A DNA stretch of 64,000 nucleotides from Chitinophaga sp. MM2321 (GTDB lineage Bacteria > Bacteroidota > Bacteroidia > Chitinophagales > Chitinophagaceae): NCBI RefSeq assembly GCF_964033635.1, contig NZ_OZ035533.1:868001-932000 (forward strand), in the 5' to 3' direction. The stretch's first letter is position 1. Each line of letters starts with the position of its first letter. Of this stretch, positions 36,892-45,111 are shown piece after piece. Position numbers and translations under genes: made by a program. The notes beneath the pieces are model-generated. The model saw only the letters and a list, made by a program, of their open reading frames with translations, did no database searches and was not told where the DNA came from.

Positions 36892-37971
36892 ATGGGCGTT
36901 GATAAGAAAATACTCGTTATACCCGGGGATGGCATCGGACAGGAAGTGACCGCATGGGGACAAAAAGTACTGATAACTATCGCAAAAAACTTTCATCACA
37001 ACTTCACGTTTGAAGAAGGCATTATGGGCCACGTAGCAATTGAAGCTACCGGTGATCCGCTACCTGAAGAAACGTTGCAGAAAGCGAGGAACAGCGATGC
37101 TATTCTCTTCGGTGCTATCGGCCATGCCAAATACGACAACGATCCTACCCTGAAAGCAAGACCTGAGCAAGGATTGCTAAGGATCAGGAAAGAACTGGGC
37201 CTATATGCCAATCTTCGCCCGATAAAACTATTTGACGAGCTGCTGGAAGCATCCAGCATTAAGCCGGAAATCCTGCGGGGGGCAGATATCCTCTTCTTCC
37301 GGGAGCTGACCGGTGATGTATATTTTGGAGAGAAGAAAAGAACGGAAGACCGTAATACTGCTTCTGATCTGATGATCTATCATCGCTACGAAGTAGAGCG
37401 TATTGCGCGTAAAGCATACGAAGCTGCACGTACCCGTCGTAACAAACTTTGCTCTGTTGATAAAGCCAACGTACTGGAGGCAAGCCGGTTGTGGAGAGAA
37501 GTAGTACAGGAAGTTGCAAAAGAATATCCTGATGTGGAAACAGAACATATGTTTATTGATAACGCCGCCATGCAGCTGATCAAAGACCCCAAACGCTTTG
37601 ATGTAGTGGTAACGGGCAACCTCTTCGGAGATATTCTTACAGACGAAGCTTCCCAGATAGCTGGTTCTATGGGGATGCTGGCATCTGCTTCCATAGGTGA
37701 TAAAGGAGGTTTCTTTGAACCTATCCACGGTTCAGCACATGATATTGCCGGTAAAGGATTGGCCAACCCGTTGGCATCTATCCTCTCTGCAGCACTGATG
37801 CTGGATATTTCCTTTGGTCTGAAAACGGAATCGCAACGTGTTATCAAAGCTGTGGAAGCTACACTCAGACAAGGGTACAGAACAATGGACATCGCTAACA
37901 AACATACTGTTAACGATTTGATTATGGGGACAGACGCCATGGGCGCCAAAGTACTGGAGAACCTGAATTAA
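36892..37971 (+). CDS. leuB: 3-isopropylmalate dehydrogenase
   Basis: The 359-residue enzyme oxidises and decarboxylates 3-isopropylmalate to 2-oxoisocaproate with NAD. It has the N-terminal VIPGDGIGQEV, the substrate loop with LGLYANLRP and the metal-site Asp residues in NLFGDILTDEAS, followed by GSAHDIAGKG near the NAD pocket. Length is normal. The ATG follows a short spacer after leuD. Confidence 0.96.
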   Translation: MGVDKKILVIPGDGIGQEVTAWGQKVLITIAKNFHHNFTFEEGIMGHVAIEATGDPLPEETLQKARNSDAILFGAIGHAKYDNDPTLKARPEQGLLRIRKELGLYANLRPIKLFDELLEASSIKPEILRGADILFFRELTGDVYFGEKKRTEDRNTASDLMIYHRYEVERIARKAYEAARTRRNKLCSVDKANVLEASRLWREVVQEVAKEYPDVETEHMFIDNAAMQLIKDPKRFDVVVTGNLFGDILTDEASQIAGSMGMLASASIGDKGGFFEPIHGSAHDIAGKGLANPLASILSAALMLDISFGLKTESQRVIKAVEATLRQGYRTMDIANKHTVNDLIMGTDAMGAKVLENLN

Positions 37972-37998
37972 TCATTCAACGAAAAACATTACACTATC

Positions 37999-39504
37999 AT
38001 GGATAAGAATCGTGTATACGTCTTTGATACCACCTTGCGCGACGGAGAACAAGTGCCGGGTTGCCAGCTGACTACTGTAGAAAAGATTGAAGTGGCCAAA
38101 AAACTGGAAGCACTGGGTGTGGATATCATCGAAGCAGGTTTTCCTATCTCCAGCCCTGGTGATTTCCAGAGCGTGGTAGAGATATCGAAAGCTGTTTCAG
38201 AACCGGTCATATGCGCGCTGACACGCGCCAACAATATGGATATAGACGCCGCTGCAGAAGCACTGCGTTTTGCAAAGCGTAAGCGTATCCACACAGGTAT
38301 CGGTTCTTCCGATATGCATATCAAATATAAATTCAACAGCACCCGTGAAGACATCCTCCAGCGTGCTGTATCTGCCGTGAAATATGCCCGTAAATTTACG
38401 GATGATGTAGAATTTTATGCAGAAGATGCTGGCCGCGCAGACAATGAATTCCTGGCCCGCATGATCGAAGCCGTGATTGCTGCCGGCGCTACAACCGTGA
38501 ATATCCCTGATACCAACGGTTATTGCCTGCCCGACCAGTACGGCGCCAAGATCAAATACCTCGTAGATCATGTATCCAATATAGACAGAGCCATCATCTC
38601 TGTTCACTGTCATAATGATCTCGGCCTTGCTACTGCCAACACCATCGCAGGTATTGTGAATGGTGCACGGCAGGTGGAATGTACGATCAACGGTATCGGC
38701 GAACGCGCCGGTAACACTTCCCTGGAAGAAGTGGCCATGATCCTGAAAACACATCATACACTGGGTTATCATACCAACATCAATTCCAAAGGAATTTATG
38801 AGATCAGTAACCTCGTGGAAAACATGATGCGCATGCCTGTACAGGCCAACAAAGCAATTGTAGGCCGCAACGCTTTCGCACACAGCTCCGGTATTCACCA
38901 GGACGGCGTGCTGAAACACCGCGAAAACTACGAGATCCTGAATCCGGAAGATGTAGGCATCAACTCCAACTCTATCATCCTGACTGCCCGCAGCGGCCGT
39001 CATGCGCTGAAACATCACCTGCACCGCCTGGGATATAAACTGGATAAAATCAACCTGGATGAAGTGTACCAACGCTTCCTGGAAATGGCTGATAACAAAA
39101 AAGAAATCGCCGATAGCGATCTGCAACAACTGATGGGAGATGGTGATACCACCAACTACGATGATAAAGCCATCAAAGTAGTTTTACTCCAGGTAGTTTG
39201 TGGTGATCCACTGCGTCCTATGGCAACTGTAAGACTGCGGATCAATGGTGAAGAGCGCGAAGCCAGTGCGGCCGGTAACGGCCCGGTAGACGCCACCATC
39301 AAAGCGATCCATGCCATCATCAAAGATGAAATAGAACTGGATGAATACAGCATCCAGGCCATGCACGGCGGCAGCGAAGACGTTAGCAAAGTAAATATGC
39401 GCGTAAAGCACAACGGACAGGCATTCTATGGCTTCGGTTATTCTACTGATATCGTAAATGCATCTGTACATGCATATGTAGATGCACTGAATAAAATTTA
39501 TTAA
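37999..39504 (+). CDS. leuA: 2-isopropylmalate synthase
   Basis: The 501-residue Claisen-type enzyme joins acetyl-CoA and 2-oxoisovalerate. The N-terminal TIM barrel has [13 protein letters not shown] and the metal-binding HCHNDLG. A communication domain follows, then a C-terminal allosteric domain (about 385-500) with [21 protein letters not shown], the region that binds leucine for feedback inhibition. Homocitrate and citramalate synthases share the barrel, but leuCDB context settles the call. Placing leuA last in the operon is unusual. Confidence 0.95.
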   Translation: MDKNRVYVFDTTLRDGEQVPGCQLTTVEKIEVAKKLEALGVDIIEAGFPISSPGDFQSVVEISKAVSEPVICALTRANNMDIDAAAEALRFAKRKRIHTGIGSSDMHIKYKFNSTREDILQRAVSAVKYARKFTDDVEFYAEDAGRADNEFLARMIEAVIAAGATTVNIPDTNGYCLPDQYGAKIKYLVDHVSNIDRAIISVHCHNDLGLATANTIAGIVNGARQVECTINGIGERAGNTSLEEVAMILKTHHTLGYHTNINSKGIYEISNLVENMMRMPVQANKAIVGRNAFAHSSGIHQDGVLKHRENYEILNPEDVGINSNSIILTARSGRHALKHHLHRLGYKLDKINLDEVYQRFLEMADNKKEIADSDLQQLMGDGDTTNYDDKAIKVVLLQVVCGDPLRPMATVRLRINGEEREASAAGNGPVDATIKAIHAIIKDEIELDEYSIQAMHGGSEDVSKVNMRVKHNGQAFYGFGYSTDIVNASVHAYVDALNKIY

Positions 39505-39507
39505 AAT

Positions 39508-39642
39508 ATTTAGGGATTTTTTGATTTACGAATTTAGGAATTTAGAAATGCAGCAGAGATCAACCTTTGATATAAAATCAAAAAATTTGATCTCTGCTGC
39601 ATTTCTAAATTCCTAAATTCGTAAATCAAAAAATCCCTAAAT
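39508..39642. repeat. Long inverted repeat, type A, perfect 56-bp stem
   Basis: Positions 39508-39563 are the exact reverse complement of 39587-39642, the longest stem in the window. Relative to the element at 3057 the core reads GCAGAGAT instead of GCGGAGAT, and the inner flank differs too, but both arms carry the change. It fills the convergent leuA/vanX-like junction, four bases after the leuA stop. Confidence 0.96.
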
Positions 39643-39656
39643 GTTTATGCTTCTCA

Positions 39657-40334
39657 CTAGAAAAACACGTCCATGAGCGGGTATTTTTTATAGTCAGGCA
39701 GATAGAAATGCCACCATTCGGTACTCGATCCTTTAAAACCATGTTGCTTCATGGTATCGCGCAGCAATTTCCGGTTAGCCGTTACCGTTGGGTCGGATGG
39801 GATATAATTATAGTGTGCTTTTTTTGTAAAGTCATCAAAGTCTGTAGGCATCGCCACAGGCTTTCCTGTTTTCAGGTCTACCAGGCTCAGGTCTATTGCC
39901 ACTCCCCGGTTGTGACCGGAACCCTTTTTCGGATCAGCAGCATAGAGGTCGTTGGGCACAATTTTAAACATGGCTTCTGTAACATGATAAGGACGGTAGG
40001 CATCATAAATGAGTAATCCAAAACCTTTTTTATGTAAGGCTGCCTGTACGTTTTTCAATGCTTTCGCGGCAGGAAGCCGCAAATAGATGTTTGTTTTGGT
40101 ATAGAGTTGCCGGTGCGTGAAATTATTGGTGGTCGCATATCTTACATCTTTTTTTATATTGGGAATGTATGTTTCCAGGTTGATAAGTTGCTGGTTACTG
40201 TCGGCTTTAACCAGTTGTTCATATTGTTGATGGGTAGTGATGACCATCAATCCATATTTATTCGGTGTTATTTTCTGGGCGGTAGCAGTATCCATGCAGG
40301 TGTATAGTAAAACTAGCAGCAACAGTGTTCTCAT
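39657..40334 (-). CDS. VanX-type D-alanyl-D-alanine dipeptidase, exported
   Basis: From the ATG at 40334 the product is 225 residues with a signal peptide MRTLLLLVLLYTCMDTATAQ. The M15D zinc motifs are present: SGHNRGVAIDLSL (His and Asp ligands) and STEWWHFYL (catalytic Glu and His ligand), plus the LLIYDAYRP segment. The family hydrolyses D-Ala-D-Ala. An exported copy without vanH/vanA nearby points to peptidoglycan salvage or turnover rather than vancomycin resistance. A second ATG at 40358 would only lengthen the signal. Confidence 0.9.
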   Translation of the reverse strand: MRTLLLLVLLYTCMDTATAQKITPNKYGLMVITTHQQYEQLVKADSNQQLINLETYIPNIKKDVRYATTNNFTHRQLYTKTNIYLRLPAAKALKNVQAALHKKGFGLLIYDAYRPYHVTEAMFKIVPNDLYAADPKKGSGHNRGVAIDLSLVDLKTGKPVAMPTDFDDFTKKAHYNYIPSDPTVTANRKLLRDTMKQHGFKGSSTEWWHFYLPDYKKYPLMDVFF

Positions 40335-40429
40335 GTTCTTAAAATTGGGAAAAATCATTCAATTCCGCCGGAAATTATTGAATTTTGCGAAAACTGGGCA
40401 ATAAAGTATAGAATACAGCTAAAATACAA

Positions 40430-40461
40430 TTGTATTAGCCTTATATTATTAGGTATTTTTA
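40430..40461 (+). promoter_or_regulatory. Candidate promoter of the sugar-oxidation cluster
   Basis: TTG at 40430-40432, a 21-base spacer and TATTTTTA at 40454-40461 (one mismatch to TAnnTTTG), 20 bases before the first ATG. Confidence 0.4.
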
Positions 40462-40481
40462 GAACCCTTAAATTTTAAATT

Positions 40482-41264
40482 ATGGAGCTGTTCAGACTAG
40501 ATAATAAAGTGGCGGTTATCACAGGCAGTGGTAGCGGCATAGGACAGGCAATTGCTAAATGCTTTGGCGCACAGGGTGCCCTTGTACATATTATAGAACT
40601 GAACGAAGAAAGCGGCAGGGGGACCGCAGAAGAAATCAGGGCTGCCGGTGGACAGGCGGAGGTGCATGCCTGTAATGTAGCCGACCAGGCTGCCGTTGTG
40701 AATGTAATGGATAGTATTGTGAAATCGGCCGGTAAGGTGGATATACTCATTAACTGTGCTGGTATTGCACATGTTGGTAACCTGGAGAATACAGCGGAAC
40801 AGGACTTTGACCGTGTTTATAATGTAAATGTAAAAGGTACTTATAACTGCATGTATGCAGTGATCAGACAAATGAAGGCGCAAGGCGGCGGTGTGATCCT
40901 GAACCTGGCGTCTATTGCTGCTACGGTAGGTATTCCGGACCGGCTGGCTTACTCTATGAGTAAAGGTGCGGTGCTGACCATGACCTTATCGGTGGCAAAA
41001 GATTACCTGGGTAGTAATATCCGCTGTAACTGCATCTCTCCGGCAAGGGTACATACCCCTTTCGTAGATGGTTTTATCGCTAAGAATTATCCCGGTAAAG
41101 AAGCGGAAATGTTTGATAAGCTCAGTAAAACACAGCCTATCGGTCGCATGGCTAAACCAATAGAGATCGGCCATCTGGCACTTTTCCTCTGTTCTGATGA
41201 AGCCGGCTTTATTACTGGTAGCGATTATCCGATTGATGGTGGCTTTACCCGGTTGAATAATTAA
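40482..41264 (+). CDS. Short-chain dehydrogenase, probable 2-keto-3-deoxy-L-fuconate dehydrogenase
   Basis: The 260-residue SDR has the NAD motif TGSGSGIGQA, the NAG-like motif NCAGIAH and the catalytic Ser-Tyr-Lys set (NLASIAATVG ... YSMSKGA). With the FAH-type hydrolase, mutarotase, amidohydrolase, second SDR and FucP-like permease downstream, the best fit is the C4 dehydrogenase step that precedes the hydrolase in the Xanthomonas-type L-fucose pathway. The two SDRs could have swapped roles; sequence alone does not decide. First gene of the cluster. Confidence 0.85.
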   Translation: MELFRLDNKVAVITGSGSGIGQAIAKCFGAQGALVHIIELNEESGRGTAEEIRAAGGQAEVHACNVADQAAVVNVMDSIVKSAGKVDILINCAGIAHVGNLENTAEQDFDRVYNVNVKGTYNCMYAVIRQMKAQGGGVILNLASIAATVGIPDRLAYSMSKGAVLTMTLSVAKDYLGSNIRCNCISPARVHTPFVDGFIAKNYPGKEAEMFDKLSKTQPIGRMAKPIEIGHLALFLCSDEAGFITGSDYPIDGGFTRLNN

Positions 41265-41348
41265 TTTATTAATATGATGAATGTAACCTTAGTGCGGGGT
41301 ATTACCCTTATCTTTCGAAAAATCATTTATTAATTATTAATTACGATC

Positions 41349-42101
41349 ATGCAACATTTTCGTGTATGGCTGGCATTGTCAGTATTAGGTTTTACAGCCT
41401 GTAATTCCGGTAGCAACAAAGCAGGCAGCGATGCTGCTGATTCTGCTGCAGCATTCAAGCCGGCCACTCCGGCAGGAACGATTGCCGTTTCCATTACAGG
41501 TAAGGAAAAGGATACCCAGGAGATCATCATTAAATTCCAGATAAAAGATCTGGTAAAAGAAAAAAGTTTTGAACAGGTAGTACTGAAAGATGTGTCTGAA
41601 GCCGATCTGTATCGTGTGCTGTGGGATAAGCCCAACAGCTGCTATATCGGGGTGATGAAGCCTAACCACGCGGCGAGGTATTATCATGCAAGCCAGGACG
41701 GTAATGACCTGAAAATACTTTGGGCTACAGCACCGCCCGCACCCATCTGGCAGTATATGGAAAATACTATGGGACTCGGTAAAGTATCTTCTGCAAATGA
41801 ACTGGTGAAAAAGTATAGCAAAAACATCCAGTCAGGAAAGATCATTGCTGATTTTATTGTAGAGATCAAGCCCGATGCCACGCCGGATAGTGTGGAACTT
41901 TATGTGGAGTTCGGAGGTGTCAGGAAAAGTATGTACATGCCGGTACCTAAAGGATTTGAGCCAACCATTCAGCAAACCACACAGGACGATCATGTGCTTT
42001 TTGCGCTGGTAAAGGATGGTAAAGCAGAACCTTTTATCGATATGCATGTAGTAAACGGACGTCTGCAGGTACAGACATTAAAAGAAATTAAAAAAGACTA
42101 A
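41349..42101 (+). CDS. Lipoprotein of unknown function in the sugar cluster
   Basis: I do not recognise a family. The 250-residue product has a lipoprotein signal, MQHFRVWLALSVLGFTAC, lipidated at Cys18, then an Ala/Ser-rich linker (20-40) and two beta-rich blocks. No CxxCH, sugar-binding or enzyme motif stands out. It lies between the first SDR and the hydrolase, same strand, 84 and 28 bases away, so it is likely co-transcribed. A periplasmic helper for sugar capture is possible but only from context. Confidence 0.75.
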   Translation: MQHFRVWLALSVLGFTACNSGSNKAGSDAADSAAAFKPATPAGTIAVSITGKEKDTQEIIIKFQIKDLVKEKSFEQVVLKDVSEADLYRVLWDKPNSCYIGVMKPNHAARYYHASQDGNDLKILWATAPPAPIWQYMENTMGLGKVSSANELVKKYSKNIQSGKIIADFIVEIKPDATPDSVELYVEFGGVRKSMYMPVPKGFEPTIQQTTQDDHVLFALVKDGKAEPFIDMHVVNGRLQVQTLKEIKKD

Positions 42102-42129
42102 CTAAGCGATAACAATTAAAAATACTGAA

Positions 42130-42981
42130 ATGAAACTGATCAGGTTTGGTTTACCAGGCGAAGAAAAACCGGGTGTTGCTACTGCCGCCGGGATGTTTGA
42201 TACAAGTGCCTTCGGAGAAGATTACGGAGAAAAATTTTTTAAGAGCAACGGGCTGGAACGTCTGTCACAGTGGTGGGCACAGCATGGTAGCTCATGCCCG
42301 CAGATCCCTGCCGGCGTGCGTTTAGGACCACCCCTGCAACGTCCTTCCAAAATAATCTGCATCGGTCTGAACTATGCCGACCACGCAAAAGAAACAGGTG
42401 CAGCTACTCCCGCAGAACCTATCGTGTTCTTCAAAAGTACTTCCTCCCTGGTAGGTCCCAATGATAACCTGGTGATTCCACGTAACAGTCAAAAAACGGA
42501 CTGGGAAGTGGAACTGGCAGTTGTGATTGGTAAAAAGACCAGCTATGTAGAAGAAAAAGACGCCCTGGATTATGTAGCCGGTTACTGCCTGCACAACGAT
42601 TACAGCGAGCGCGCTTTCCAGATTGAAAGAGGCGGTCAGTGGGTAAAAGGCAAGAGCTGCGATACTTTTGCACCTTTAGGTCCCTGGTTAGCTACCAAAG
42701 AAGAAATCGGAGATGTTAACAATCTTCGTTTATGGCTTACCGTTAACGGCCAGAAAATGCAGGACGGTAATACTTCCAACTTCATCTTCAATGTAGCTTA
42801 CGTAGTATCATACCTGAGCCAGTTTATGACATTGCTCCCGGGTGATGTTATTTCTACCGGTACACCAGCTGGTGTAGGTCTTGGTATGAATCCGCAGGTA
42901 TTCCTGAAACCAGGAGATGTTATTGAGCTGGGTATCGATGGCCTGGGCTCTTCCAAACAAACAGCGGTAGCTTATAAATAA
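42130..42981 (+). CDS. FAH-family hydrolase, probable 2,4-diketo-3-deoxy-L-fuconate hydrolase
   Basis: The 283-residue protein has the fumarylacetoacetase fold. It shows IICIGLNYADHAKE, the metal-site EVELAVVIG, GYCLHNDYSERAFQ and the conserved GDVISTGTPAGVG. Metal ligands Glu, Glu and Asp are in place. In L-fucose oxidation such an enzyme splits 2,4-diketo-3-deoxy-L-fuconate into pyruvate and lactate. Other FAH relatives act as acylpyruvases, so the precise substrate follows from neighbours. The mutarotase starts five bases after its stop. Confidence 0.9.
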   Translation: MKLIRFGLPGEEKPGVATAAGMFDTSAFGEDYGEKFFKSNGLERLSQWWAQHGSSCPQIPAGVRLGPPLQRPSKIICIGLNYADHAKETGAATPAEPIVFFKSTSSLVGPNDNLVIPRNSQKTDWEVELAVVIGKKTSYVEEKDALDYVAGYCLHNDYSERAFQIERGGQWVKGKSCDTFAPLGPWLATKEEIGDVNNLRLWLTVNGQKMQDGNTSNFIFNVAYVVSYLSQFMTLLPGDVISTGTPAGVGLGMNPQVFLKPGDVIELGIDGLGSSKQTAVAYK

Positions 42982-42986
42982 TCAGT

Positions 42987-43316
42987 ATGAAAAGATATTG
43001 TCTGGCATTAGACCTGGTAGACGACCCGCAAATGATCAGCGAATACGAAGCTTATCACCGTGCAGTAGCGCCTGAAATAAAAAAGAGCATCACCGACAGC
43101 GGCATCACCGTTATGGACTTGTACCGTGCCGGTAACCGTATGTTTATGATCATGGAAGTAGATGATACTTTCACTTTTGAACGTAAAGATGCCATGGATG
43201 CTGCCAACCCCGCCGTACAGGTATGGGAGCAGCTCATGTGGAAATATCAGCAGGCGATACCGGTAGCGAAACCAGGAGAGAAGTGGGTGGTTATGGACCA
43301 GATCTTTTCATTATAA
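42987..43316 (+). CDS. L-rhamnose mutarotase family protein (DUF718), probable L-fucose mutarotase
   Basis: The 109-residue protein is a small ferredoxin-like fold with MKRYCLALDLVDDP, YHRAVAPEI and the C-terminal MDQIFSL. RhaM-type enzymes interconvert anomers of 6-deoxyhexoses; in this setting the likely sugar is L-fucose. It lies five bases after the hydrolase. A loose type A repeat separates it from the amidohydrolase. Confidence 0.85.
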   Translation: MKRYCLALDLVDDPQMISEYEAYHRAVAPEIKKSITDSGITVMDLYRAGNRMFMIMEVDDTFTFERKDAMDAANPAVQVWEQLMWKYQQAIPVAKPGEKWVVMDQIFSL

Positions 43317-43323
43317 TATTTTC

Positions 43324-43443
43324 GAATTTTAAGATTTTGAGATTTTGTTTCAATTAATCAATTCCAATAGCAATGAACAAGGTGTTATGAAAACTGATTA
43401 ATTGAAACAAAATCAAAAAATCTCAAAATCAAAAAATCTCCAA
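43324..43443. repeat. Long inverted repeat, type A-like, unequal arms
   Basis: A perfect 20-bp inner stem (43341-43360 with 43395-43414) has outer arms made of eight-base units such as ATTTTGAG. The right arm carries about two more units than the left. It sits inside an operon and runs right up to the ATG at 43444. Its right arm is open in the frame of that gene, so the start codon is defined by homology rather than by a stop. Confidence 0.8.
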
Positions 43444-44271
43444 ATGATTATAGATGCTCATCAGCATTTCTGGCAATTCGATCCCGTTCGCGATGCGTGG
43501 ATAGATGATTCCATGCAGGTGATCCGGAACGATTTTTTTCCTGAACACCTGGCGCCCATACTGGCTGAAAATGGCGTTCACGGATGTGTTGCCGTGCAGG
43601 CGGATCAGTCGGAAGCGGAAACTGCTTTCCTGCTATCGCTTGCAGATAAACATGATTTTATTAAAGGTGTGGTGGGCTGGATTGATCTCCGTGCGGATGA
43701 CATAACAGCACAACTGGCAAAGTATACCGCCTTTCCCAAATTGAAAGGGTTCCGGCATATTGTGCAGGGAGAACCGGACGACCGCTTCCTGTTGGGAGCA
43801 GATTTTTGCCGGGGTATCCAGGCTTTAGCGGTATACGATTTTACATATGATATTCTCGTATATCCGAAACAGTTAGCCGCAACGGCCGACTTTGTATTGA
43901 AATTCCCGACGCAAAAACTGGTCATTGACCACGTGGCAAAACCGGATTTCAAAATCGCCGACATGGACACATGGGCCGCACATATGCGCCGCATTGCACA
44001 GTCGCCGAATGTATATTGCAAACTGAGCGGATTGGTGACTGAAGCCGACTGGCAGCATTGGGAACCGGCGCATTTTACACCCTTCCTGGATGTAGTGCTG
44101 GAAGCATTTGGTCCCGACAGGCTGATGTTTGGCTCCGACTGGCCGGTGTGCCTGCTCGCAGCAGAATATCACGAGGTAAAAAGCATCGTGACAAACTACA
44201 TCAGCAAACTATCAACTGCAGAACAAAATAAAATTATGGGAGGCAATGCCATCTCATTTTATCATCTATAA
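43444..44271 (+). CDS. Amidohydrolase-family lactonase, probable L-fuconolactonase
   Basis: From the ATG at 43444 the protein is 275 residues and begins MIIDAHQHFWQFDP, the HxH metal motif of the amidohydrolase-2 lactonases. The later HVAKPD, YCKLSGLVTEAD and FGSDWPVCLL segments supply His and Asp ligands. Enzymes of this type open L-fucono-1,5-lactone or related sugar lactones. A TTG at 43402 would add 14 residues encoded by the repeat arm, which I reject. Follows dehydrogenase chemistry in the pathway. Confidence 0.88.
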   Translation: MIIDAHQHFWQFDPVRDAWIDDSMQVIRNDFFPEHLAPILAENGVHGCVAVQADQSEAETAFLLSLADKHDFIKGVVGWIDLRADDITAQLAKYTAFPKLKGFRHIVQGEPDDRFLLGADFCRGIQALAVYDFTYDILVYPKQLAATADFVLKFPTQKLVIDHVAKPDFKIADMDTWAAHMRRIAQSPNVYCKLSGLVTEADWQHWEPAHFTPFLDVVLEAFGPDRLMFGSDWPVCLLAAEYHEVKSIVTNYISKLSTAEQNKIMGGNAISFYHL

Positions 44272-44290
44272 ACAAACTAACACCACAAAT

Positions 44291-45073
44291 ATGGATTTAG
44301 AATTAAAAGGTAAAGTGATTATCGTTACCGGCGGTGCCAAAGGTATCGGGGAAGCTATTGCTAAACAGTTAGGTGCTGAAGGCAGCACTGTTGTGGTGGC
44401 AGGCAGAAATGAGGCGGACAACACGAAAGTAGTAAATGAAATCGCAAAAGCTGGCGGTCAGGCCTATGGCATAAAGGCGGAACTGGCGAATGTAGAAGAC
44501 TGTAGAAAAGTGATTGCGGAAACCGTAGAAAAATATGGTAAAATAGACGGACTGGTGAACAACGCCGGCTTCAATGACGGTGTAGGCCTGGAAAGCGGCA
44601 GCCCGGAAAGGTTTATGCAATCGTTGCAGAATAACCTGTCTCACTACTACAATCTCGCACATTTCGCATTACCTTACCTGAAAAGCACCAAAGGTAATAT
44701 CGTGAATATAGGCTCTAAAGTAGCTACGACCGGACAAGGAAATACATCCGGCTATGCAGCTTCCAAAGGTGCAATCGATGCACTTACAAGAGAATGGGCG
44801 GTAGAGTTGTTGCCATATTCCATACGCGTTAATACCGTGATCCCTGCTGAAGTATGGACACCCCTGTACGAAACCTGGATCAACTCATTACCCAATCCAA
44901 AGGAAAAACTGGCAGATATTACAGCAAAGATACCATTCGAGAAAAGGATGACTACGTCAGAAGAAATTGCCAGCACTACGGTATTCCTGTTGTCGCCACG
45001 TTCATCACATACGACCGGACAAATACTGTTTGTTGATGGAGGTTACACACACCTTGACAGATCCATTATTTAA
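44291..45073 (+). CDS. Short-chain dehydrogenase, probable L-fucose dehydrogenase
   Basis: From the ATG at 44291 the protein is 260 residues. It has VTGGAKGIGEAIAKQ, NNAGFND and the catalytic NIGSKVATTGQGNTSGYAASK. Its neighbour is the lactonase, whose substrate it would make by oxidising the sugar at C1, hence the call. The start 19 bases after the lactonase stop is the first ATG compatible with the dinucleotide motif. Confidence 0.85.
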   Translation: MDLELKGKVIIVTGGAKGIGEAIAKQLGAEGSTVVVAGRNEADNTKVVNEIAKAGGQAYGIKAELANVEDCRKVIAETVEKYGKIDGLVNNAGFNDGVGLESGSPERFMQSLQNNLSHYYNLAHFALPYLKSTKGNIVNIGSKVATTGQGNTSGYAASKGAIDALTREWAVELLPYSIRVNTVIPAEVWTPLYETWINSLPNPKEKLADITAKIPFEKRMTTSEEIASTTVFLLSPRSSHTTGQILFVDGGYTHLDRSII

Positions 45074-45111
45074 GCAAGCATTCTTTCACCTGAAATCATA
45101 AACTCTTCGTT

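Noticed and set aside
39657..40334. Vancomycin resistance locus
   Set aside because: Only a VanX-type dipeptidase is present; no vanH, vanA/B ligase or VanR/S pair is nearby, and the protein is exported.
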